Source: an uncultured Pseudomonadales bacterium (GTDB lineage: Bacteria > Pseudomonadota > Gammaproteobacteria > Pseudomonadales > Pseudohongiellaceae). From it: DNA of 64,000 nt. The translations under genes and the position numbers were made by a program. The stretch's first letter is position 1. Each line of letters starts with the position of its first letter. Below, one piece after another: positions 1 through 8,500 of the stretch. The notes under the pieces were generated by a model. The model was not told the DNA's origin and ran no database searches. It was given only the letters and a program-made list of their open reading frames with translations. Location of the stretch: assembly GCA_947259995.1 (NCBI GenBank), contig CAMYOK010000014.1:1-64000 (forward strand). The letters are read 5' to 3'.

Positions 1-492
1 ATCTTGATCCAAATAACAATACCAAAGTAAGTCACGAAAACTCAATCTAGACAGTTCGGAATCCTCCGAATTCTTACTCTTACGTACTTTAGGTGGAGTC
101 ACCCCTGCTAGAAAGAAAATTAAATCTGAAAGCACCTCAATCCCAGTCCCAGGCACCACTTCGCCACTTGCCACTCTTGTAGGAATAATCGCATCGAAAA
201 GTTCGTCCTCTTTATTCCAACTTGCTCTAATTTGATTCGAACCAAAATCCCGCCGTAAAACTAACAGAGATTCTCCCACACTCATTTCAATAGTTGCCGA
301 CAAGAATTCGCTTTGAAGGGCTGGGGTTAATCCATTTTCATTAATACGGCCACCAAAACAAAAATCGATAAGTCTAGCAACTGTTGACTTTCCCGCTCCC
401 ATTTGACCATATAAATAGTTGAAATCAGAAAACTCAATCGTTTCAATTTTTTTCTTGAAATCTAGAATTAATTTATGTAGGTAGAAGTTCAT
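1..492 (-). CDS. SMC/Rad50-like ATPase of an ABC-3C (Lamassu-like) system, partial
   Basis: The reading frame opens with ATG at 492-490 and runs off the left edge, so only about 164 N-terminal residues are visible. A Walker A motif GQMGAGKST lies at residues 29-37, straight after a short first strand, as in SMC/RecF/Rad50-type ATPases. The start overlaps the stop of the upstream gene by 4 bp (ATGA), which implies translational coupling. In three-component ABC systems and the related Lamassu family the SMC-like ATPase is thought to sense foreign DNA ends and release the partner nuclease. That role is taken from the family and the gene order here; the coiled coil and signature motif lie outside the window. 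Confidence 0.8.
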   Translation of the reverse strand, partial: MNFYLHKLILDFKKKIETIEFSDFNYLYGQMGAGKSTVARLIDFCFGGRINENGLTPALQSEFLSATIEMSVGESLLVLRRDFGSNQIRASWNKEDELFDAIIPTRVASGEVVPGTGIEVLSDLIFFLAGVTPPKVRKSKNSEDSELSRLSFRDLLWYCYLDQD

Positions 493-1043
493 ATGTCTAT
501 ACTTCGCCCCCATTTCATTTGCACAATTTCAGGGAACACTTCATATACAAACTTTTTAAGCTTTGTCCCCGTGTAGCTACCTACAGCGGACTTTATCAAT
601 TTACTTCGCTTAGAAATGTCTTGAAACTCTTCCAATTCGCAAAGTGAATCAGCAACTTCTAAGCCTTTTTCAGTCAATTTCAGCTTAACCGTATTACCGG
701 AAAGATAAGTATCGGCCAATCCCTTTGAAACAAGTAAAGCTATCCATTTTCGATATCTTTTGTCCCATGGACCAAATCTAAACCTGATCATTTTTGCCTC
801 AATTGTATTTTGCTCAATCTCATCAATCTCATTTGCTTGTAATTCCTTTCCCAATGAACGCAACGCACGAACAAGGCAGCTTGGGTACCGTAGCAAAAAA
901 TCCAATTTAGCGAGCTTCATAATCCCATCCACTGCGCTATTATTTCTACCGGAAAGAGCCTTTAAGAGGATTAGCAACCTTGCTAAATGAAAGTCATCAG
1001 TACTCTCTATATTGGAAGCCAAATAAACTACTTTTAGGCTCAT
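489..1043 (-). CDS. ABC-3C middle component (LmuC-like)
   Basis: This 184-aa protein has no enzymatic motif. A helix-rich first half is followed by a short winged-helix-like stretch (around residues 95-135, with LVSKGLAD and LTEKGLEVADSL). It lies between a DUF4297 nuclease gene and an SMC-like ATPase gene and overlaps both by 4 bp with ATGA junctions, which is the layout of ABC three-component and Lamassu operons, where the small middle protein bridges ATPase and effector. The identification rests mainly on size and context; sequence recognition alone is moderate. Confidence 0.65.
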   Translation of the reverse strand: MSLKVVYLASNIESTDDFHLARLLILLKALSGRNNSAVDGIMKLAKLDFLLRYPSCLVRALRSLGKELQANEIDEIEQNTIEAKMIRFRFGPWDKRYRKWIALLVSKGLADTYLSGNTVKLKLTEKGLEVADSLCELEEFQDISKRSKLIKSAVGSYTGTKLKKFVYEVFPEIVQMKWGRSIDI

Positions 1044-2272
1044 TTATTTTCACCAAGATTGAATTTCTCACTCCACCAAACTTTACATTCGGCAGTTAAC
1101 AAACTACTAATACCGACTAGAACCTCGTATGAATAGTGATGAACCTTATTGGGCTCCCTCTCGGCAATTCCCTTTAGCCTGTCTTGAACATCGATTAACA
1201 TATCGGCTCCAAATGTTTCTTTATTATTTAGAGAAACTCTCAGGTAGGAATCGTCACACTCACCAAGAACTACATTTTCAATTTGTGAAATTTTCTTGCA
1301 TTCTGATTCGGATCGGGTGGCCAAGTCCAAAAGCTCTTCCTCTGCTAGAACCCCTCTGCGATACATTACGTCATATCTCGCAGACAAACCTCCTCTTTCT
1401 AGCTTCTTACCTAACACGCTTTTTGTGTTGGCAAAATTAGAATTGATAAGTTCACTTAAAAAGCTAGGAAATCGAACATCACTATCAAACGCTTCTCTTA
1501 TAGATAGCTCTACATCAGGCTTAGAAATTGATTTTGATTTCAAATACGGATCGTCTTCAAAATTCTTTGTCAAGCCAGCCCAATCTCGACTTGGATCACT
1601 TGAATTCAATGAGGAGGCATTTAAAACTAGCGACATTAGAGAAGCACTTACTTTCCTCAACTTCTCCGCTGACAAATCAGCACACCCGTTGAGTGTAGAA
1701 ATGTGCCTTTGACATAACTCATCCTCAAACGCTCTTTCAGTAAGGCTATGTATCAGCTCAACTTTTTTCAGTGTTGCGAACAGTCCCTTCTCATCGACTT
1801 CCAATTCTTGGACCAAATATTTGAAGGCTTTTTCATTTGAGCCGGTTAGTTTTCTATAATCTTTTTCAGAATTCAAACTAGTAAAGAAATTAATAGGACT
1901 TAAGTGCTCTATTTTCTTCCCAATTGATTTAGAGAAAGCTGCATTCGACACAAAATAGAAGTTTTTAATCTTGTTCGGAAATTTAGTATCACACTCATAA
2001 AATCTTTTTATACTTTTTAGAAACAGTTCGTCATTTAGCTTCCATTCTCCCGATTCACTTTTTTTTGTTTTGATTTGAAACGCATTTATCGTGCCGTCAA
2101 AATGCTCTTCTAACAGATCTTCGTGCTGCTCACACCAAATTGATTTTATTACCGTGTGATTCTTCAGCATTTTAGTAAGAAGTACTACACCGTATGCGTG
2201 CTGGTAGTTGAATTTTCGAAGAACAGAATCACCGATGTCACTTTGATCTCTCCTTTCAATTGGCGTTGACAT
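1040..2272 (-). CDS. DUF4297 (Cap4-type) nuclease effector of ABC-3C/Lamassu system
   Basis: First gene of the minus-strand defence operon, 410 aa. The N-terminal region has the features of DUF4297, a PD-(D/E)XK-related nuclease: an IGDSVLRKFNYQHAYGVVLL stretch (13-32), WCEQHED (46-52), then D59 and QIK (66-68), the likely metal and catalytic positions. The remaining ~300 residues are helical and probably form the C-terminal domain that docks on the SMC/middle-component complex. In Lamassu systems with a Cap4 effector, activation leads to non-specific DNA cleavage and abortive infection. The ATPase and middle component follow with 4-bp overlaps. Whether the QxK site is active cannot be told from sequence alone. 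Confidence 0.78.
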   Translation of the reverse strand: MSTPIERRDQSDIGDSVLRKFNYQHAYGVVLLTKMLKNHTVIKSIWCEQHEDLLEEHFDGTINAFQIKTKKSESGEWKLNDELFLKSIKRFYECDTKFPNKIKNFYFVSNAAFSKSIGKKIEHLSPINFFTSLNSEKDYRKLTGSNEKAFKYLVQELEVDEKGLFATLKKVELIHSLTERAFEDELCQRHISTLNGCADLSAEKLRKVSASLMSLVLNASSLNSSDPSRDWAGLTKNFEDDPYLKSKSISKPDVELSIREAFDSDVRFPSFLSELINSNFANTKSVLGKKLERGGLSARYDVMYRRGVLAEEELLDLATRSESECKKISQIENVVLGECDDSYLRVSLNNKETFGADMLIDVQDRLKGIAEREPNKVHHYSYEVLVGISSLLTAECKVWWSEKFNLGENK

Positions 2273-2595
2273 AGAAATATACTTTCCTGTTGAACTAATT
2301 AGCTTTCATTTATAATAAAAATTGAAAAGCACTTACACCTTTACTTTTGGAAATCTCTTTTTGTGCTGCCTCAGACGGATATTCCCTGTCTTCTGATTGA
2401 ATCCATGTAACTGTTTCGTACTACCTGTTTCCGCTAGGTATAGACACTCTACCAACCTAGTCAAATTGCTGTCCTAGTTTAATGTTAGCCGTATATGGCA
2501 TTGCACACGATGTATACAGCAGCGAACAAATATGCGGCTTTTTCGCCATCTTATATGAAGACCTTCAATCCCTCAGCCCATATAAGGAGCAAACC
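2273..2595. other. intergenic region upstream of defence operon
   Basis: These 323 bp lie between the start of the DUF4297 gene (reading left) and the start chosen for the plus-strand protein (reading right). Promoters for both would be expected here. The part next to the nuclease gene is AT-rich, but I could not assign convincing -35/-10 pairs. The plus-strand frame stays open from 2482 without a ribosome binding site. Confidence 0.4.
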
Positions 2596-3240
2596 ATGCC
2601 CGTCAAATCCAAGGTATCAACCAAGACTATATCCAATGCGAAGCCCAAAGTAACCCCTTCCAGCACCCCCTCCTCAGACACCCCCGATATCCTCCCCCTC
2701 CGCACAGGCCACTGTCCCAGCCTCAAAGGCCTCAGCAGGCTCACGTACCAGCTGGGAGGCGGCTCCGACGACGCCATCTTGCTCCGCATCACTGACAACA
2801 CCGGGGGCGGCCACTTCAGCGATGAGTGGGTCTCCTGGAAGCTCATAGAACTCACCCTCCAAGCCTCCTCCCCCATCACTTCCCATCAGCTGCGAAAGCT
2901 CTTCAGCGGCAAATCGGCCAACAACGCTGGATTCTTAACAACGGTCCTGTTGAAGGAAGGCCTCATCGAAGCCCACCCGGATAAGCGCCGTTATTATCGC
3001 CTTACCGGTAAAGCCCCCTCCCTCACCGCAGCGGCCTCCAATGCCGCGACACCATCCTCCGATACTCCCAAAGCCTTAACTAAGAAGTCCCCCACCTCGA
3101 AGAAAGCCCCCAAGAAGCAGTATACGCTTCGCCCTGATCTTCCCTCCGGGTCTTTCGAGAAGAGCCTTCCCATAACCCCTTGCGCCGCGTGGGCTAGAGG
3201 GAGATTTCTTCAACCTTTGCCCCCGCCTCATGCTCTTTGA
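2596..3240 (+). CDS. uncharacterised winged-helix-like protein, 3' end overlapping IS3 debris
   Basis: The ATG at 2596 is preferred over earlier in-frame codons because AAGGAG precedes it at good distance. The product is about 214 aa with Ser/Thr/Pro/Lys-rich flanks (residues 1-35 and about 135-175) around a compact ~90-residue core resembling a winged helix (ITSHQLRKLF, then FLTTVLLKEGLIEA, then RRYYRLTGK). I do not recognise a named family. The last ~25 codons lie on sequence that, read on the other strand, encodes the start of an IS3 OrfA, so the natural C-terminus was probably lost to an insertion. Function unknown; DNA binding is an inference. Confidence 0.55.
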   Translation: MPVKSKVSTKTISNAKPKVTPSSTPSSDTPDILPLRTGHCPSLKGLSRLTYQLGGGSDDAILLRITDNTGGGHFSDEWVSWKLIELTLQASSPITSHQLRKLFSGKSANNAGFLTTVLLKEGLIEAHPDKRRYYRLTGKAPSLTAAASNAATPSSDTPKALTKKSPTSKKAPKKQYTLRPDLPSGSFEKSLPITPCAAWARGRFLQPLPPPHAL

Positions 3241-3280
3241 TGGCCTTGATTATCAGTTCTTCTGAATAACGTTTCTTCAT
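3194..3280 (-). pseudogene. IS3-family OrfA N-terminal fragment
   Basis: Reading left from ATG at 3280, preceded by AAGGAGA, the frame encodes a 28-residue peptide beginning MKKRYSEELIIKAIKEHEAG and ending at TAG 3194. This matches the N-terminus of IS3-group OrfA helix-turn-helix proteins, which are normally about 90-100 aa, so it is a truncated remnant. The OrfB remnant to the right is in the opposite orientation, so the two pieces do not form one intact element. Confidence 0.75.
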
Positions 3281-3341
3281 GTTGAGATCTCCTTGTTGCT
3301 AATTTAACTGGAAACCTCATCTTGGTCATGGTTCTAAATTA

Positions 3342-3584
3342 CGGGGAGAGGTCAGCATGAGTAGGCGAGTAAACTGCCACGACAACTAGATTACCGAGTC
3401 CTTCTTCTTGCTTAAGAAAGACCGAGAGAAGCGAAAGATATACAAGACTAGAGATGGTACCAGATCGGAGATCTTTGACTACATAGAGGGGTTCTACAAT
3501 CCTAGACGCAATCATGGTACAAACAACGGACTGTCTCCTGAAGAGATGGAAAGGCAGTATTTTAGGAAACTACAAGGTGTCTAG
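3342..3584 (+). pseudogene. IS3-family transposase (OrfB) C-terminal remnant
   Basis: The plus strand encodes the end of a DDE/rve transposase: VSMSRRVNCHDN, a TAG stop at 3388-3390, then ITESFFFLLKKD, GTRSEIFDYIEGFYNPRR and NHGTNNGLSPEEMERQYF, ending at TAG 3582. The N-C-x-D-N...TESFF and FYNPRR-N-H motifs are typical of IS3 OrfB. The internal stop and missing 5' part show it is dead. Its 3' end overlaps, in another frame, the apparent start of the following AlbA_2 gene. Confidence 0.85.
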
Positions 3585-4926
3585 AAAACTGGGGCCTTAC
3601 CAGACATTAAACACAATTTTGAAGGAAACTAAGAAATTGAGAGTAGAGCGCATAGAACAACTATCTTCAAACAGCTTGCTTACCTACATCAGTGAATATA
3701 TAGATTGTAAAGCGTCTCTCCCAATTTCTATTAAGGCGATATTCACCAAAGACCAGCAAGGGAATTGGTCATACCTTATGGGTAAATGCTTTATTGGGGA
3801 TGATATGCCCGAATTGGAAGACATATATCTTGGCTATGCCTTTCTAACTAAAACAATCACTGATATGTGCTTATTTGATTTCATAGCGTCATTGGAAGAA
3901 GGCGGAATTAAGCTTTCAGAGAATTTCCCTGCTATCAAGAAAAAAAAAGAGCATACCAACTATTGGGACGAAGAATTAATCCCAGGCCGTGCAACTACGT
4001 ATCAATTCCCTGTTAGAGAATTTTCACGTCAGTTAACTGAAAGCAACGACTTCTCTGACAACAAGCTTATTGGCTATAAAAAAGACTTCTATATCTCAGC
4101 TCAAGAATATGTCCGCCAATTTCTAGGCATGGACATATTTCATGGAGGCTCAGATTCCAGAAAAGGCTACATAACTATAAGCACCAAAGACACGCGAGGC
4201 CGGATTACTGTAGCAAACGGTCAAACTTCATTTGAAAGTAAATTAAAGAACTGCTGCTTAGTAGGTCAGATTGATAATGAGCAGAAAATTATCCTAACGG
4301 ATGGAGAACAGGCTGAAATTATTTCTACTGCCTCGCCAGACTTAGAACTCTGGCTTCTTAGCGACCAAGAACAAATATTGGATTATTATTCAAATTCAGA
4401 TTACCGCTATAAATATTCTCATGTTTCAGAAGGTGACTCTTCTATGCTCAGTATTATAGAACGTGGTGAAGGCAATGAAACTGAATTTAAAGCCTACATT
4501 GAAGTAACGAAAAATAAGAACCGTAAGGCCGAAGAGATTGAAAAAACAGTCTGTGCCTTCTCTAACGCACAAGGTGGGTATTTAATCATTGGCGTGTCAG
4601 ATGATGGTTGTATAGAAGGCGTCGATGAAAAAGTTATATACCACTATGGTGAAGACTTAGACTCAGCGTTAAATAGCTATATCAAGGATATTAAAAAGAG
4701 ACTAATAGAAGCTCTAAGCGAACCACATTGCTTCGATATAAAGTCGTCAAAAATTGGCCTTAAGCATGTAATTATCATTACTGTAGTTAGAACCCAAAAA
4801 CCTAACTACCATGTAAATACACGGCAAGCATATATCCGAAGAGGAGCTACTAGCGCTAAAATGGTTTCTGCAGATACAAGAGAGTCTGACAGGAACAACC
4901 CTCAATATTCCGGTAGCAACTTCTAA
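3514..4926 (+). CDS. AlbA_2 (Schlafen-type) ATP-binding domain protein, chimeric N-terminus
   Basis: The open frame gives 470 aa. The C-terminal ~150 residues form an AlbA_2/Schlafen AlbA-like domain: NETEFKAYIEV, AFSNAQGGYLIIGVSDDG, then YIRRGATSAKM near the end. The N-terminal ~300 residues are unrecognised. The first ~24 codons (from 3514) are read out of frame over the tail of an IS3 transposase, so the annotated start is not native and the true start, or the lost 5' part, lies after about 3585. Proteins with this domain occur in transcription regulators and in defence islands, which suits the surroundings; the substrate is unknown. About 180 bp without a visible gene follow before the tRNA fragment. 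Confidence 0.65.
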   Translation: MVQTTDCLLKRWKGSILGNYKVSRKLGPYQTLNTILKETKKLRVERIEQLSSNSLLTYISEYIDCKASLPISIKAIFTKDQQGNWSYLMGKCFIGDDMPELEDIYLGYAFLTKTITDMCLFDFIASLEEGGIKLSENFPAIKKKKEHTNYWDEELIPGRATTYQFPVREFSRQLTESNDFSDNKLIGYKKDFYISAQEYVRQFLGMDIFHGGSDSRKGYITISTKDTRGRITVANGQTSFESKLKNCCLVGQIDNEQKIILTDGEQAEIISTASPDLELWLLSDQEQILDYYSNSDYRYKYSHVSEGDSSMLSIIERGEGNETEFKAYIEVTKNKNRKAEEIEKTVCAFSNAQGGYLIIGVSDDGCIEGVDEKVIYHYGEDLDSALNSYIKDIKKRLIEALSEPHCFDIKSSKIGLKHVIIITVVRTQKPNYHVNTRQAYIRRGATSAKMVSADTRESDRNNPQYSGSNF

Positions 4927-5105
4927 TTATTCTTTCTTCGTTTACTTATCCTGAGGGACTCTTTTGGGACACTTGCTCTCAAAAATGGCAATTTGCAACA
5001 ATAGACCACAACAAAAAATAACATCTATCTAATTGTTTTTATTATTTATTTTAGTTGAAGATTACTGAGGATAACTGTTGAATTCCAACTCTTATTACGC
5101 TGGTA

Positions 5106-5133
5106 CCAGGCTCAAGTCCTGGCGGGCCCACCA
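5106..5133 (+). other. tRNA 3'-end fragment (probable attachment-site relic)
   Basis: The sequence folds as a T-arm: CCAGG (5106-5110), 7-nt loop CTCAAGT, CCTGG (5118-5122). It is followed by a 7-nt acceptor strand CGGGCCC, discriminator A, CCA (5131-5133) and then a T-run. No matching acceptor 5' strand, D-arm or anticodon arm is found upstream, so this is only the 3' end of a tRNA gene. Such fragments are left at one end of elements that integrate into tRNA genes. The position between the AlbA_2 gene and the helicase-HEPN pair suggests a boundary between two insertions. Confidence 0.7.
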
Positions 5134-5592
5134 TCTTTTTTCTGATTTCCTCAAAACCTTCATATCTTTCATCGGCTTAGCAGCCGATCAACGAACTTTT
5201 GGCCGGTTGGAGCAGTGGACTATGTATCCGTTGCTTGGGGATGGGGCAGTGCTCCCCGCTAAATCTCACCGCTAATCAAGCATGGGTAGGCGGCTCTCGA
5301 ACCGAAGTTTAGTCTTGGTGCCCTCCGTGGCGATAAGGGGTGCCCCTGACAGAAGGAGATGTGCGGCAAAAGCCTTCAGACGGTAGCAGCCAAAGGGAAG
5401 GCCTTCCCCTCCTGATTGGTCAATAATTTGATATTTGGCCTTGAAAATTATTCGCCTAGCCCAATGTACGGTTCAACCTGCTACGCTAGCTCTCGTGGAA
5501 TTGCCATGCGAAGACAGGCCCATATTCTTTGTGGCTTGCGGGCTAAGCACGCTGTGATATAGGGAAGTAAGACATCAAAAAAGGGGGTGCCA
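5134..5592. other. non-coding leader region with palindromes before helicase gene
   Basis: About 460 bp without a convincing gene; a 65-codon plus-strand frame crossing the tRNA fragment is not supported. It contains a perfect palindrome GGGAAGGCCTTCCC at 5395-5408, a GGGGTGCCCC palindrome around 5337-5346, and other G/C-rich stretches unlike the AT-rich neighbours. It may hold the helicase promoter, a structured leader RNA or mobile-element debris. I could not fold it into a known RNA class. Confidence 0.4.
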
Positions 5593-8500
5593 ATGCGGAT
5601 TACTCTGCCGAAGCATGAGTACAGAAAGCTATATGTAGGCGGGAATAAGATTGCCAGATTGGCCCATCCCGCTTTGGGGGTAGAGGCTGATATCCTAGAT
5701 AGCGTTCATAGAGGCCTCCTGCTAATAAACACACCCCTCCCTTCTCCACTCGATATCATCTTCCTCGTGAAACCCAATACGAGGCCTTCAGTTCCACCTA
5801 ATTCCTGCTGCCTTGAACTCATAGAACCATGCGCAGTCGAGGATTTCACACCTGATACAAGATTTCGCTGGAAAACCTATTCAGAGCTCCTTGCCAATGC
5901 AGAACCGGATGAGATTGTTCAGTCGTGGAAGGACAAGTTTTCCTTTGTTCTGGAGGATGAACAAGAAGGTACCGTCGGCCTGCGACTTCCGCAGATAGGC
6001 GCATTGCACGCTATATCAGCCTATTTCTCCTTGAAGCGTAACGTTGAACCCGCGACGGTTGTTTTACCTACCGGGACGGGCAAGACGGAAACAATGCTCT
6101 CAACTCTAGTATCCGCTCGATGCGAGAAGATCCTAGTCCTAGTGCCATCCGATGCACTGAGGACACAGATATCGAATAAATTTTTGAGCCTTGGATATCT
6201 TCGGGAGCTCGGTGTGTTAGCGCCGGACGCGTTAAATCCGCTTGTGGCCGTTATCAAGAAAGGCATCAGGAGCGCTGCCGAAGCCGACGAAATTCTAAGC
6301 TCTTCGAATGTAATCGTTGCAACTGTCAGCATTCTTTCAAATAGCAGCTCTGCCGCAGTCGAAAGAATATGTCAGCAAGCCTCTCATCTCTTTGTTGACG
6401 AAGCGCATCATATTTCCGCCTATACCTGGGCGAGCGTCAGGGAAAAGTTCGAGGAACGCAAGGTCCTGCAATTTACCGCGACTCCTTTTAGAAATGACGG
6501 GAAATCTCTCGGCGGGCGGATCATCTACAACTACTCAATGGGAGAGGCGCAGGAAGCGGGCTATTTCAAACACATAAACCTGCTGTCGGTAGAAGAGTAC
6601 TACGAGGATGGCAAGGATCGTGCAATCGCCCAGCGCGCAATTGCTCAGCTAAGAGAAGATCTTGAAGCGAGATCAGATCACATACTCCTTGCCAGGGTGA
6701 CTTCAAAAGTACGGGCGGATGCTGTCTTTAACCTCTACCTAGAGCTGGCCCCGGATTTCAATCCAATCTGTGTTCACTCGGGACAACCAGGAGCCGAAAA
6801 CGCAAGACGACTGGACAGGTTATTGACGCGGCAATCTCGGGTAGTTGTTTGCGTAGATATGCTCGGCGAAGGCTACGACCTGCCCAACCTGAAGGTCGCG
6901 GCAATCCATGACCACCACAAGAGCTTGGCTGTAACCTTGCAGTTTATCGGCCGCTTCACCAGAACTGCCCAGAATATCGGCGACGCATCGATTATCGTAA
7001 ATATTGCAGAACCGGAAGTTGAGAATGATCTTGAGAAACTCTATGCGCAGGGCGCTGACTGGGATGTGGTGCTGAGGAGGCTGGCCGAGGAAAGAATAAC
7101 CAGAGAAGTAAAGCTTCAAGAGGTCGTCGACAACCTGAAGCAAAAAGGAAACCTACATCACGAATTATCGCTGTGGAACCTTAAGCCAGGCTATTCGGCC
7201 ATGCTATTTAGAACTCAGTGTGAGAATTGGAACCCCGAACGCTTTACGGGGGCTCTGCCGAAATGTGAGGAGCATTGGTATTCGATAGCGGAGGATGAGC
7301 ACATTCTTGTAGTCCTTACACTGCAAAATCTTCCTATTAAATGGGGCGACTACAAAGAGCTTGGGGACATTGTATACAAGTTGCTCATAGCTCATTGGGA
7401 TCAAGAACGGAACGCTCTCTTCATTTACTCGAACGACTACAAGAGCTTTAGAACCGAACGGCTTGCGCAAGACATCTGCGGAGCTGACTGTGAACTGATG
7501 AGTGGTAATCGCATATTCAATATTTTTAACGGCATGGAGTTTCCTCTTATCCGAAATTTAGGCGCCTCCAAAGAGGGTGCGATAAGTTTCACACAATACT
7601 TTGGCCCAAACGTCACTGACGGCCTATCTCAGATAGAACGTTCGCTTTCCAAACTAAGCAATTGTGCCGGGATGGGTTATGTAGATGGAGACAGGGTTAT
7701 TTGGGGGTGTTCAGAAAAGAAAGGGAAAGTCTGGTCTGTGAAAAGCGGCGCTATTTCGGACTGGATCGAATGGGCCAGCGTCGCTTGGGATAAGGTGGTC
7801 GGAGAGCAACATGATGAGGACAACATAACCCGAAACTTTCTACGACCTCAGCCAATTGATCTGCCTTACGGCGAGCACGCCGTCTCAGTGTTATGGGGCG
7901 AGCACATAATTTCAGCACCTGAAGACAGCGTTACCATCCACTTCGGAGAAAACCAAGTTCCTTTCTACCTGGTTGACTTGGAAATTGAAGCGAAGCTTGA
8001 TACTGGCGCATACAGGATCAGAGTGTTCACGGAGGACTTGGAATCAAAATATGACTTCATGATTTCCGGACAGATACCACAGGGCTTCAGCTATCTGTTG
8101 GCAGAAGGTCCTGCGATCCTGATTCAGAAGGGGCGTAGCGACGCGAAACCTCTCGAAGAGTACATGATAAGTGATCCTTGGATAATAAATTATGTCGATG
8201 GGTCGTTTTCGTATAACTGCCATCTTATCAAAGTAACTCAAGAGATCGGTCAATACGACGCTAACGGAATAGAAGTCTTCAACTGGGATGGCATAGACAT
8301 ACGTAAGGAATCAATGGGCAAGAATATGTCCAGAGACACCATTCAATACAAGATTTATTCTGAGATCGTGAATGACTATGACATTGTCATCAACGATGAT
8401 GATGCAGGCGAAGCTGCGGACCTAGTTTGCCTAAAGGATACCGGAGACGAAATCTGTCTCACTTTGGTTCACTGCAAATTCTCATCCGGAGATGCGCCAG

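Noticed and set aside
5078-5275. 65-codon plus-strand frame across the tRNA fragment
   Set aside because: It covers a tRNA 3' end and its T-run, has no ribosome binding site and no protein-like pattern.
5440-5500. Possible group II intron end (TACGGTTC-like)
   Set aside because: Only a few bases fit; no domain V hairpin and no reverse transcriptase nearby.
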